A stretch of 33,113 nt of DNA from Micromonospora craterilacus (lineage in GTDB: Bacteria; Actinomycetota; Actinomycetes; Mycobacteriales; Micromonosporaceae), in contig NZ_POTY01000046.1 in NCBI RefSeq assembly GCF_003236315.1, forward strand, positions 1 through 33,113, given 5' to 3'. The translations under genes were made by a program, and so were the position numbers. Under the pieces are notes generated by a model, which was not told the DNA's origin, ran no database searches, and saw only the letters and a program-made list of their open reading frames with translations. Shown here piece by piece: positions 7,485 through 15,218 of this stretch (position 1 is its first letter; every line of letters starts with the position of its first letter).

Positions 7485-8261
7485 ATGTCATCACCCGAAC
7501 CGTTCCAACCGGTGAAGTCCGCCGGCCGGACGCTGGAGGTGCTTGAGGCGCTGGCCGCCTCGCCCCACCGGCGTTCCCTGGTCGACCTGGCCCGCGCCCT
7601 GGACATCCCGAAAAGCAGCCTGCACGGCATCCTTCGGACGATGGCTCAACGCGGCTGGGTGGAAAGCGATCTCACCGGAACCCGATTCGGACTGGGTGTC
7701 CGTGCTCTTCAGGTCGGCGCTGCCTACCTCGTCACCGACGACACCGTGGGCCTGCTGGGCGGGGTGCTCGACGACCTGTCGCAGCAGTTCGGGGAAACGG
7801 TCCACCTCGGACGCCTCGACGGCGCCCATGTCGTCTACTTGGCCAAACGCGAGTCGGTGCATCCCCTGCGGCTGTACAGCGCGATCGGCCGTCAGCTGCC
7901 AGCCCACGCCACTGCCCTGGGCAAGGTACTGCTCGCCGACCGCCCCGACGACGCCCTCGACCAGCTCTTGGCCTGGCCGCTGCCGGCCCTTACCGCGCAC
8001 ACCATCACCACCCGGGACGCGCTGCGCGCCGAACTCACCGCCGTCCGGGCACACGGCTACGCCGTGGATCGTGAGGAGAACACCGAAGGCATCGTCTGCT
8101 TCGCGATGGCCGTACCCTTGCAGACACCGGCGATCGACGCGATCAGCCTGTCCGTGCCGGCAGCCCGACTCGGGGCGGACGGCGAAGAACGGATCGTAGC
8201 CGCGCTACGCCGGGCCGTCGACCAGGTCGCGGCCGCGCGTGGCCTGCTGTCCACGGCATGA
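7485..8261 (+). CDS. IclR-family transcriptional regulator of the kdgA-kdgK operon
   Basis: 258-aa paralogue of the regulator at 1746. N-terminal winged helix (about 9-70, LVDLARALDIPKSSLHGILRTM) and a C-terminal IclR effector domain sharing LGRLxGAHVxYxAKxESVHPLRxYS and GRxLPAxxTALG with the first copy. ATG 7485 has AAGGTG about 5 nt upstream. Divergent from kdgA with only 53 nt between starts, so any operator there can control both directions. The likely role is substrate-responsive repression of KDG catabolism; the ligand is inferred. It converges with the DUF4184 gene. Confidence 0.85.
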   Translation: MSSPEPFQPVKSAGRTLEVLEALAASPHRRSLVDLARALDIPKSSLHGILRTMAQRGWVESDLTGTRFGLGVRALQVGAAYLVTDDTVGLLGGVLDDLSQQFGETVHLGRLDGAHVVYLAKRESVHPLRLYSAIGRQLPAHATALGKVLLADRPDDALDQLLAWPLPALTAHTITTRDALRAELTAVRAHGYAVDREENTEGIVCFAMAVPLQTPAIDAISLSVPAARLGADGEERIVAALRRAVDQVAAARGLLSTA

Positions 8262-8330
8262 GGCGACCAGTCTGCGGTGGTCCGTCAGCCGCGCGAGAGA
8301 CCGCTCGGCGACCCATCGACAGCCGAAGCA

Positions 8331-9086
8331 TCATGAGGACTTCTCAAGCACGGTCCTAGCGTTCATTGCTTGCACTGCCATGGCGGCGACGAGCAGCGCC
8401 CCGGCTGTGATGCACAGCAGCCGTACTGTCGTCGCCCATGGCAGCTCCTTGGCTGGCAGAAGCGGGGTCAGGGCGTACCCGATGATCGCAGCGGCGCCCG
8501 CGACGGACCAGAACACCGCCGGGCGGGTGGGGACCGGCGGTGGGTCGCCGTGCCAGGCGCGAAGGAGCCGGCGGCGGCCGACCACGACGGCGACGCCGAG
8601 CGTGACCAGCGCACCTACCAGGCTGCTGGGAATGTCGGACACGGTCCACCAGGCGACGTCGCTGACCTGGTCCCAGTCGATACCGAACACGATGCGCAGC
8701 CACGCCAGGGTGTGGGTGAGGTAGTCCCACGCGATGTGACTGGCCGCGCCGAGCAGCGCCGATCCGGCGGTGATGTGCCAGGGGTGGCGCACTGTGGCGA
8801 GCACCCCGTAGTCGCGCAGCGCGAGCGGGCCGAGGTGGGGTAGGTGAGCGGCGAGGGTCGCGACGGTGGCGCGGACGATCCACGCGCCGAGCAGCGCTAC
8901 CGGCAGACACCACCACACCAGCCCGGTGAGGGAGTGGCTCTGCCACTCCGGCCCGACCCCGAGGAACGCATATTTGATGTCGGGTGCGACGGCCCCGGTA
9001 GTCAACGCGACACCGTCGAACCATCGGGGCCGCCAGAGCTTGAGCGGGAGTACCACACCTGGGTGCGACGGAAAGGTGAGCGGCAT
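8331..9086 (-). CDS. DUF4184 family membrane protein
   Basis: 251-aa polytopic membrane protein. The opening MPLTFPSHPGVVLPL followed by GAVAPDIKY is the hallmark of DUF4184, a family of unknown function that carries conserved His and Asp residues near the membrane. Further conserved-looking spots are SHIAWDYLTH and the aromatic segment WWTVSD. About six hydrophobic helices are visible. The ATG at 9086 has only a weak ribosome site. It is a monocistronic minus-strand gene between the second iclR gene and the broken NB-ARC gene, with no functional context. Confidence 0.8.
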   Translation of the reverse strand: MPLTFPSHPGVVLPLKLWRPRWFDGVALTTGAVAPDIKYAFLGVGPEWQSHSLTGLVWWCLPVALLGAWIVRATVATLAAHLPHLGPLALRDYGVLATVRHPWHITAGSALLGAASHIAWDYLTHTLAWLRIVFGIDWDQVSDVAWWTVSDIPSSLVGALVTLGVAVVVGRRRLLRAWHGDPPPVPTRPAVFWSVAGAAAIIGYALTPLLPAKELPWATTVRLLCITAGALLVAAMAVQAMNARTVLEKSS

Positions 9087-9151
9087 CGACGCATCTTTTC
9101 ACTTGAGGGCGTCTGGCCGACGTGCCATTGCGTAGGCCAGCCAGAAGCAGA

Positions 9152-10398
9152 TCAGGCCACTGAGGACACGGCGGTGCCAGCCTGCAGACCGAGTAGCCGA
9201 AACAGGGCTGCGGCCGGCAGGCTCAGGTGCCGAAAGGACCAGGAGAAGGCGGTACGCACGTCGGCGCCGTCAACTCCGTCGGCCAACCGTCGAGCACGGC
9301 GGAACCGGAGCGTAGCTGCGCCGCGAAGACGGCGAGTGGCTCGTCGGGGCGGGCGGCCGCCCCAGCGGCGGCGATTGCCAGCGCCAGGGGTAGCCGGGCA
9401 CAGCGTTCGACGATCTCTGCCACTGCTGATGGCTCGCCGGCGGCTCGGCCGCTGTTCAGCCGGGACTCGAACATCTTCGCCGCGTCGGTCGAGGTGAGCA
9501 GGTCCAGTCGGAGCGGCAGCGCACCCTCGGCAACGACCAGGCTAGTCAGCCGGTTTCGGCTGGTCACCACCGCCATGCAGGCCGATCCGCCGGGCAGCAG
9601 GGGGCGGACCTGTGCCGGGTCGCGTGCATTGTCCAGCACCACCAGCACCCGACGGTCGGCGAGCAGGCTGCGGTAGTGCGCGACCCGTCCCGGTAGGTCC
9701 TCCGGCAGCCGATGTGGATCGGCGCCGAGGGCGGTGAGAAATCCCGTCAGCGCGCCCTCGGGCGAGACCGCCATGCCGCTCGAATCGAAGCCACCGAGGT
9801 CGGCGTAGAGCTGGCCGTCGGGGAACCGGCTGCTGGCCCGGCGCGCCCACCAGAGCACAGTTGTGGTCTTGCCGACTCCCGCCGTGCCGTTGACGACGAC
9901 CAGGGCAGCCGACCCGCCGGGCTCCCCGCAGGCGTCGGCTGCCTTGTCGAGCGTGGACAGTTCAGCTTTCCGGCCCACCAGATGTCGGACGGCCGGGGGT
10001 AGCTGCCGAGGTACCAGCGTCGCCGGCCATGGCTGAGTCGTCGTTGCCGGTATCGACGGCGAGCCGTTGTTCCTCGGCCGGGGACGGTTTTCCCGGAACG
10101 CGTACTCCAGCACGGCGTATCGGGGGCGCCAGGTCTCGTCGACTCCGGTACGCAGGGAGAGCCGCGACAGCCGGTCGTGGGCGAGGGCATAGTCGTGGAA
10201 GCTTTCCACCAGCCCTCGCACCACGTCCCAGTCCGGTGGCCGGCGAACCGTCCCGTTGAGGATCGCGCCCACCTGACTCTTGCCGAGACCGATCCGGGTG
10301 CCCAGCGCCCGGAGGCTCGGCCCGCCCGCCTGGGTCCAGAGCAGACGCAGATCGGCGCAGAGAGTGCGAAGCAACTCGTCCGGATCGTCGGCGAGCAC
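9152..10398 (-). pseudogene. HTH-NB-ARC (STAND ATPase) regulator, frameshifted and truncated
   Basis: N-terminal helix-turn-helix (about 27-65, LRALGTRIGLGKSQVGAILNG), then an NB-ARC domain: P-loop NGTAGVGKTT (170-179) and Walker B RVLVVLDNARD (250-260), with LPLALAIAAAG later. The open frame stops at 9223 with a non-family tail. Near 9281-9290 another frame takes over and reads ADGVDGADVRTAFSWSFRHLS then LFRLLGL, exactly what follows NB-ARC in AfsR/SARP-like proteins; this frame ends at 9152. One missing base explains it. The winged-helix and TPR regions are absent even after repair, so the gene is also truncated. Start GTG 10398 has GGGAGG 7 nt upstream. It could still make a 391-aa HTH-ATPase protein. 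Confidence 0.72.
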
Positions 10399-10601
10399 CG
10401 CTGTTCCTCCCGCTGGCTCAGTGGGGCCATCGGCCGCCAGAGTGTCCGGCGCTGTCCGGCCGGGCCGGCCAGGGCGGGCCCGGAACCAGCGCCAATACGG
10501 TATCGCGACTTCGGCTGTCCGCATTGGCCATCATCCATGCGCCGGGTGGTCGATGCTGTGGGCTTCCCGATGAGGTGGCGATAGGGCGAAAGGGAGATGG
10601 G

Positions 10602-11399
10602 ATGACGAAAAGGAAAGCGGGGGTGCGGGCGCGACTTGCACGTGTCGGGCTGGCCTCCCTGTTGTCCATCGCAATGGTGGTGCCAGCGGGCGCCCGGCCG
10701 GCGCGCGCGGCGGTCGACTGGGCCGCTGTGATCACCGCAGCGATCAGCGCCGTCAGTTCCTGGGCCAGCTCGAACAGTACCCAGGCTGCGATTCAGGAGG
10801 CGACCCGGCAGATCCTGGCCGCGGTCAACGCGTCCCGCAACGACATCCTGGCCCAGATCCAGACGATCACGGTGGCGCAGACCCGGGCCTGCGCGAACCA
10901 TGCCGTGATCGAGTTCGTCGACATCGAACTCATGTCACCGGACAACATGCAGCGGTTCGCCCAGGACGCCACGGGGTGCGCGGTGGCGATCGAGAGCATG
11001 ATCTCGGCGTTGACCGACAAGGCGAGCGTGGACCAGCTCGGGTACGCGCTCAACATTGTGGCACCGATCGCCCTCGTAGCCCGGGCGCGGACCGGCCTGA
11101 CCACCGCCGCGTTGCAGAACACGCTGCGCATCGGCAACACCACATTGCTGTCGAAGATCACGGCGAGCTGCTGGGTCGACATAATCAACATACCCGAGGA
11201 AGCGCCACCACCCAGAAATGGGGACATCCACACCTACATCATCGACTGCTGGGCGTACAACAACAGCGGCAGCGGCTACGCGTACGGGCAGGTCGTCTTT
11301 CCGAATCCGATTCCGGACGGCGCCTTCGTGCCGGCGATCAACCAGGCGACCCGAAATACCAGCCGGGCGATCGCCGTCGCGGTGGTGCCGATGCTCTGA
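10602..11399 (+). CDS. Secreted protein of unknown function
   Basis: 265 aa, family not recognised. A clear Sec signal peptide (basic MTKRKAGVRARLARVG, hydrophobic stretch, cleavage near ARA at 34-36) is followed by an alanine/serine-rich helical region (AAISAVSSWASSNSTQAAIQ) and further amphipathic helices to about residue 190. The C-terminal third is richer in Pro, Asn and aromatics (DCWAYNNSGSGYAYG). Cysteines occur in ACANH, GCAV, CWVD and DCW, so disulfides are possible. ATG 10602 has AAAGGGAG upstream. It is divergent from the NB-ARC gene. Confidence 0.7.
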   Translation: MTKRKAGVRARLARVGLASLLSIAMVVPAGARPARAAVDWAAVITAAISAVSSWASSNSTQAAIQEATRQILAAVNASRNDILAQIQTITVAQTRACANHAVIEFVDIELMSPDNMQRFAQDATGCAVAIESMISALTDKASVDQLGYALNIVAPIALVARARTGLTTAALQNTLRIGNTTLLSKITASCWVDIINIPEEAPPPRNGDIHTYIIDCWAYNNSGSGYAYGQVVFPNPIPDGAFVPAINQATRNTSRAIAVAVVPML

Positions 11400-11619
11400 G
11401 ACTGGTTCCGTTCGTTCTCCGGACCCCGAGCCGACCGGCCGACCATCCCGCGCTCGACCTCTGTCACGGTGAAATCGGTGTCGGCGAGTACGACGGCATG
11501 CCATCGAGTTCGTGTCGACTCGGTGGCATGCCGCATCGGCGACATCGCCGAGGCCAGCGACCGCCAGGGCCGCGCCGGAACCCCTGCGACACGCCCGAAT
11601 TCTTGGAGGCGGGATTGCG

Positions 11620-11790
11620 CAACGTGCCCTTCGAGGTCGACGGCTTGCAGGCCGCCGTGTGCGTGCCTGACGACGAAGCCAAGACCGATGCGCGTGACGC
11701 GGTGGTCATCGCCAGCACCGCCCGGATGCGGCATGATCTGCCGGTCGAGACACCGGCGGAGCTGATCGCCAAACTCGCGCTGTCCGGGCG
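11620..11790 (+). pseudogene. IS110-family transposase fragment
   Basis: About 55 codons in one frame read EAKTDARDAVVIASTARMRHDL, then PAELIAKLA. This is the signature of the IS110 DEDD transposase, where TDARD carries one of the catalytic acids. No start codon, no complete N-terminal RuvC-like part and no C-terminal serine-containing domain were found; the flanks from 11400 to 12160 are in broken frames. The rest of this 760-bp gene-free stretch shows no intact ORF. It is an old, decayed element, and its ends were not found. Confidence 0.65.
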
Positions 11791-12160
11791 ATGCCCAACG
11801 CCGGCACGGTGGTGTCCGGTACGTCGGCGACACACTCGGCGATCGCGAAGTGTGAGCGTCAACCAGCCACCAAGGCGCACACCGCCGCGGTCGCCCACGA
11901 CGACCAACCCATGCCGCACGTCCCCGGTGTGCGCGGAGATCCGGCAGGCCGGCCACCGCGGCGGGCGGCCCACAGCGGGTTCGGGCACCGTGACAGCCGC
12001 TGCGCCGGACAAGGAAGAGATCGCCGGTGGGTGATGGTAGCGGCGCGTCTTTACCAATCCGATCAACCCGGACAGCCCACGACTTTGCCGGAGCCCCGGG
12101 GTGTCCGTCGGCTGGATCAGCTGCTTATATGTAGCACTGTGGTGCGAGCATATTCAGCCG

Positions 12161-12493
12161 ATGGCTGAGGGGCTGGAGAAGGTCAAGGATGGCGTCCGTG
12201 ACGGCCTCGACGGTTGCCGGGGCTGTCTGGGCGACATCCTCGGCGAGGTGCTCGTGGCTCTCGCTGCGTGCGGGCTGCTTGCCTTCGGCTGGTGGGGTTT
12301 TCAGGCCGCTCCCTACCCGACGGTGTCGATTGCGGTAGGCGTCATGCTTTTCGCGGCGTGTGGCGTCATCGTCTACGCACGTGGCGTTCGGGGTACTCGG
12401 CTGGCGGGGCGACTGGGTGTCGCGGCGGTTGTGGCGGCGGGGGTTGTCGTGTTGATGCTCAGCTATCTGCCCGACTGTGGCTGCCTTGGCTGA
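12161..12493 (+). CDS. Small membrane protein
   Basis: 110 aa, family not recognised. A charged N-terminus (MAEGLEKVKDGVRDGLDGCRGCLGD) is followed by three hydrophobic helices (about 28-47, 53-71, 83-103), and the chain ends LPDCGCLG. Two Cys pairs (CRGC near the N-terminus, CGC at the end) are unusual for so short a protein. The ATG at 12161 has no clear ribosome site; an in-frame start at 12101 would add 20 residues without one either. It sits between the transposase remnant and another small membrane ORF. Confidence 0.55.
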   Translation: MAEGLEKVKDGVRDGLDGCRGCLGDILGEVLVALAACGLLAFGWWGFQAAPYPTVSIAVGVMLFAACGVIVYARGVRGTRLAGRLGVAAVVAAGVVVLMLSYLPDCGCLG

Positions 12494-12549
12494 TCCGGGA
12501 CCAGGACCTCACCGTCGCGCAGCCCGACAGGCGCGCAGGACGGAGGTAG

Positions 12550-12773
12550 ATGGTGATGGTGAGTAGAAGCAGGCACATCGTCTCGGCGTTTGCCTTGGCG
12601 CTCTTTGCGGTGGTATTCGCGGAGATTTCGTCGATCGCATCTCGCGGGGCGCTGGTTGGTTGATAATTGTGCTTTCCGGCTTTGTCGCTGGAGTGGCTAC
12701 GGTCGGCTTCCTGCAGAATCTCCGATTGGCGGTCAAGCCAAAGTCGAACCAAACGCCATCAAAGGATTGCTAG
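12550..12773 (+). pseudogene. Two-helix small membrane protein split by a frameshift
   Basis: From ATG 12550 (or 12556, with GGAGG upstream) a frame reads a hydrophobic helix (HIVSAFALALFAVVFAEIS) and stops at 12663. The overlapping frame continues with SRGAGWLIIVLSGFVAG and then VGFLQNLRLAVKPK, ending at the TAG at 12771. The two halves join naturally at the GCGGGGCGC run near 12645, giving a roughly 70-aa protein with two helices and a basic tail. Either a small gene has lost or gained a base, or a 37-aa peptide is made alone. The family is unknown. Confidence 0.4.
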
Positions 12774-13071
12774 TTCCCCGTGATGGAGTGTTGAGCGGGT
12801 AATCCGATTTGGTTGGGCGCGCTCGGTGCCGCGCAGTTGCGGCCGATGAACTGCGGCATCCGCAGCGTAACCCCGAATGCTAGTCGACTCGTTCCAGATC
12901 ACCTGCGCCGCCGCCTGGCCGAAGAACCAAGCGTGGCGTTGACCTGCCTGCTGAGCGAGATCCGCGAAGAGCTCAACCGCCAGCTGGGGCCGCTAAAAGA
13001 GCATCGGGCCTGTACGGGTGACATCGAATCCCGGTAGCCATGTCGACTCGGCTGGTGGATGATCGACATCT
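12774..13071. other. Gene-poor stretch before the tRNA
   Basis: About 300 nt with no gene I can name. A 74-codon plus-strand frame from TTG 12813 to 13037 contains a charged helical segment (DHLRRRLAEEPSVAL, then LSEIREELNRQL) that looks protein-like, but it lacks a ribosome site and matches nothing I recognise. It may be the tail of a decayed gene. Confidence 0.3.
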
Positions 13072-13203
13072 GGGTCGTTAGCTCAATTGGCTAGAGCATC
13101 CGACTGAGTAGCGCGTCCGCTATCCGCTTGTGCGGTGATGGGTGCGCTTCCTTCTCCTTGTTGGATCGGAAGGTTCGGGGTTCGAGTCCCCGGCGACCCA
13201 CCA
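13072..13203 (+). tRNA. tRNA-Lys-like gene interrupted in the anticodon loop
   Basis: Both tRNA halves are intact: acceptor GGGTCGT (13072-13078) pairs with GCGACCC (13193-13199), discriminator A13200 and encoded CCA follow; D-stem GCTC/GAGC (13081-13084, 13094-13097); anticodon stem TCCGA (13099-13103) with TCGGA (13166-13170); T-arm CGGGG-TTCGAGT-CCCCG (13176-13192). The opening GGGTCGTTAGCTCA resembles tRNA-Lys. The anticodon loop is 62 nt instead of 7. The extra bases can fold: AGCGC (13110-13114) with GCGCT (13144-13148), extended by wobble pairs, and inner CCGC/GCGG (13124-13127, 13132-13135). No anticodon can be assigned. It is a pseudo-tRNA or a tRNA with an unusual insert, far too short for a group I intron. 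Confidence 0.7.
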
Positions 13204-13437
13204 ACAGCACGTGAGCTGGGAAAACGTGAAACCGGACGGGCAGTACCCGAACCGCCTTGGCAAACGTGCCGTAACCGGACATCGACTTCGGGTGCGGCGG
13301 GCAGCGAGCGGGGAGTGCCAGGGGTAGTCTTCGGCGGTTCGATTGTCGCCGACGTCGCCCTAGGCCGTGGGCCAGCGATCGCCGACACCCGCGTCTTGTC
13401 AGGGTGTTCGCCCGAAGTAATCGAGTTAGGGGTACGG

Positions 13438-14442
13438 GTGCGAAGGCTACTGTCACTCTGCGTCCTCGCGTTGTTCGCGGTCACCGCTACCGGCTGCAGC
13501 GAGCCGAGCGCGCAGGCGGAGACGCCTGGTCTCGCGCCCCGGGGCACGACGATGACCACGGTGCAGCCCACCCGCCTGGACCTTGCCAACACGGTGAGCC
13601 TGTCCGGCACGGTGACCATCAATCCGGTGTTCGGGATCGTGGCGCCGGCCACGGGGGAGGTGCGGTATTTCGACGTCAGGACGCCGCGGAGTACGCCGAC
13701 CGGGCCGACGAGGGTGGCGAACGTCTGGAGGTCCGGCAAGGCGCACCCCGTCGAGGTCCCGGCGGGTGCGGTGTTCGCTGGTCGACTGGCGGACGACCGC
13801 TCCGATGTGACCGCCGGGATGCCCGTCGTCTCCGCGAAGAAGATCGGCTACGGGCTCGTCGCCGACATCGACAGTGCCCAGGCGTACAAGATCTCGGATT
13901 CGCTCGCGACGGTCCAGGCCCAGATCAAGAATGGCCCCGGGCCGTTCCGGTGCAAGGTGCTCGGCACCATTGCTGCCCTGCCCGCCGGTACCATCCCGGA
14001 CCCGCCGGCCCCGCGGCCGTCCGCCGTGCCGTCCGGCCAGCCGTCCGCCCCGCCAGTCGTCGAACCGCCCTCGGATCCGCAGGACCGGATCGAGCCGTCG
14101 GAGCCGACCGGGATGCGTCTGGTGTGCACCGCGCCCGCCAAGGTGAAGCTGATCAACGGGGCCAGCGCCACGCTCGAGGTGGTGACCGCGAGGGCCAGCA
14201 AGGTGCTGACGCTTCCGGTCGAAGCGGTCGCTGGCGGGCAGGGCCGGGGCAAGGTGGACGTGGTCCAGCCGGACGGTACGCGGGAGACCAGAGACGTCGT
14301 GCTCGGGCTCAGCGACGGCAAGGTCGTGGAGATCAAGTCCGGCCTCACCGGCGACGAGACAGTCGCCGTCCCTGGCCCCAATCTCCCACCCGCCAAAGCA
14401 GGCGTAGAGGGTGACCCGTCCGCGCCGATGGGCGAGAAATGA
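13438..14442 (+). CDS. Lipoprotein adaptor of a MacB-like ABC export system
   Basis: 334 aa. A lipoprotein signal (VRRLLSLCVLALFAVTATGC, Cys20 as the lipidated residue) is followed by a segment (PTRLDLANTVSLSGTVTINPVFG) typical of HlyD/RND-type periplasmic adaptors. A Pro-rich linker (PPAPRPSAVPSGQPSAPPVVEPP) interrupts the middle, and a beta-barrel/membrane-proximal part follows (VLTLPVEAVAGGQGRGKVDVV, then DGKVVEIKSGLTGDETVAVPG). The GTG at 13438 has AGGGG about 6 nt upstream. The stop overlaps the ATPase start as ATGA, so this is the first gene of a three-gene operon. The substrate is unknown; in Gram-positives such systems often export peptides or lipids. Confidence 0.8.
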   Translation: MRRLLSLCVLALFAVTATGCSEPSAQAETPGLAPRGTTMTTVQPTRLDLANTVSLSGTVTINPVFGIVAPATGEVRYFDVRTPRSTPTGPTRVANVWRSGKAHPVEVPAGAVFAGRLADDRSDVTAGMPVVSAKKIGYGLVADIDSAQAYKISDSLATVQAQIKNGPGPFRCKVLGTIAALPAGTIPDPPAPRPSAVPSGQPSAPPVVEPPSDPQDRIEPSEPTGMRLVCTAPAKVKLINGASATLEVVTARASKVLTLPVEAVAGGQGRGKVDVVQPDGTRETRDVVLGLSDGKVVEIKSGLTGDETVAVPGPNLPPAKAGVEGDPSAPMGEK

Positions 14443-15218
14443 CGGCGTTGCTGGAGCTCCACGGCATCACCAAGACGCTCAAGGGCCAGAAGGCGCCGCG
14501 CACCATCCTCGACGGCACCGATTTGACCGTCGACCGTGGCGAGAGCGTGGCCATCCTCGGCCGCTCGGGATCCGGCAAGAGCACACTGCTCAGCCTGATC
14601 GGCCTCTTCGACCGTCCGGACGGTGGACAGTACCTGCTGGATGGCCGGGACATCACCCGGCTGCCGGAGCGCAAGGCGGCGGCTCTGCGCAGCGCCGAGT
14701 TCGGCTTCGTGTTCCAGCGGTTCTTCCTGCTCAAGCACCTGACCGCCGCGCAGAACGTGGCGATGGCCCTGGTCAACGGCCAGGGCTGGCTGCCGCGCCG
14801 TAAACGCAGGGCCAGGACCCTGGAGGCCCTCGACCGGGTCGGCATCGCGCATCTCGCCAAGCACCGGCCGGCCCGCCTGTCCGGCGGCGAGCAGCAGCGG
14901 GTCGCGATCGCCCGGGCGCTCGTCCGGGAGCCGCGCCTGCTGTTGGCCGACGAGCCCACCGGCGCGCTGGACACCGAGACGGGCAACCTGGTGATCGAGG
15001 TGATGCGCTCGGCGACCGAGCGGGGCTGCGGGCTGATCCTGGTCACCCACGACTGGGACCACGCCAACAAGATGCAGCGTGTGCTGCGCCTCAGCGACGG
15101 GGCGCTCCACCCGGCTACCGACACGAGGAGCGTGGCGTCAGTGAGCGGGCCAGCGCGGCACAGAGCGGCGATGGGGATGGACCGGACCGATGCTGAGCGC
15201 AGCGAGGTGGCGAGGTGA
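14439..15218 (+). CDS. ABC transporter ATP-binding protein (MacB/LolD type)
   Basis: 259-aa nucleotide-binding subunit. Walker A GRSGSGKST (41-49), Q-loop Gln93 in FVFQRFF, signature LSGGEQQR (147-154), Walker B LLLADE (167-172) and the switch His in LVTHD. The FDRPDGGQYLLDG and DEPTGALD context is that of the MacB/LolD/FtsE-like group that partners with FtsX-type permeases. It carries about 30 extra C-terminal residues. It overlaps the adaptor gene upstream (ATGA) and the permease downstream (GTGA), so all three subunits are translationally coupled. Confidence 0.93.
   Translation: MTALLELHGITKTLKGQKAPRTILDGTDLTVDRGESVAILGRSGSGKSTLLSLIGLFDRPDGGQYLLDGRDITRLPERKAAALRSAEFGFVFQRFFLLKHLTAAQNVAMALVNGQGWLPRRKRRARTLEALDRVGIAHLAKHRPARLSGGEQQRVAIARALVREPRLLLADEPTGALDTETGNLVIEVMRSATERGCGLILVTHDWDHANKMQRVLRLSDGALHPATDTRSVASVSGPARHRAAMGMDRTDAERSEVAR

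Noticed and set aside
11276..12066. Long minus-strand ORFs across the IS110 remnant
   Set aside because: They are Arg/Pro-rich high-GC shadows without motifs; the plus-strand transposase motif is the better explanation.
13104..13165. Group I or archaeal-type intron in the tRNA
   Set aside because: The insert is only about 55 nt, with no group I core elements and no clear bulge-helix-bulge that would leave a readable anticodon.
13099..13192. Class II tRNA (Ser/Leu) with a long variable arm
   Set aside because: The only partner for the anticodon-stem strand TCCGA is TCGGA at 13166-13170, so the extra bases fall in the anticodon loop, and the variable loop is a normal 5 nt.
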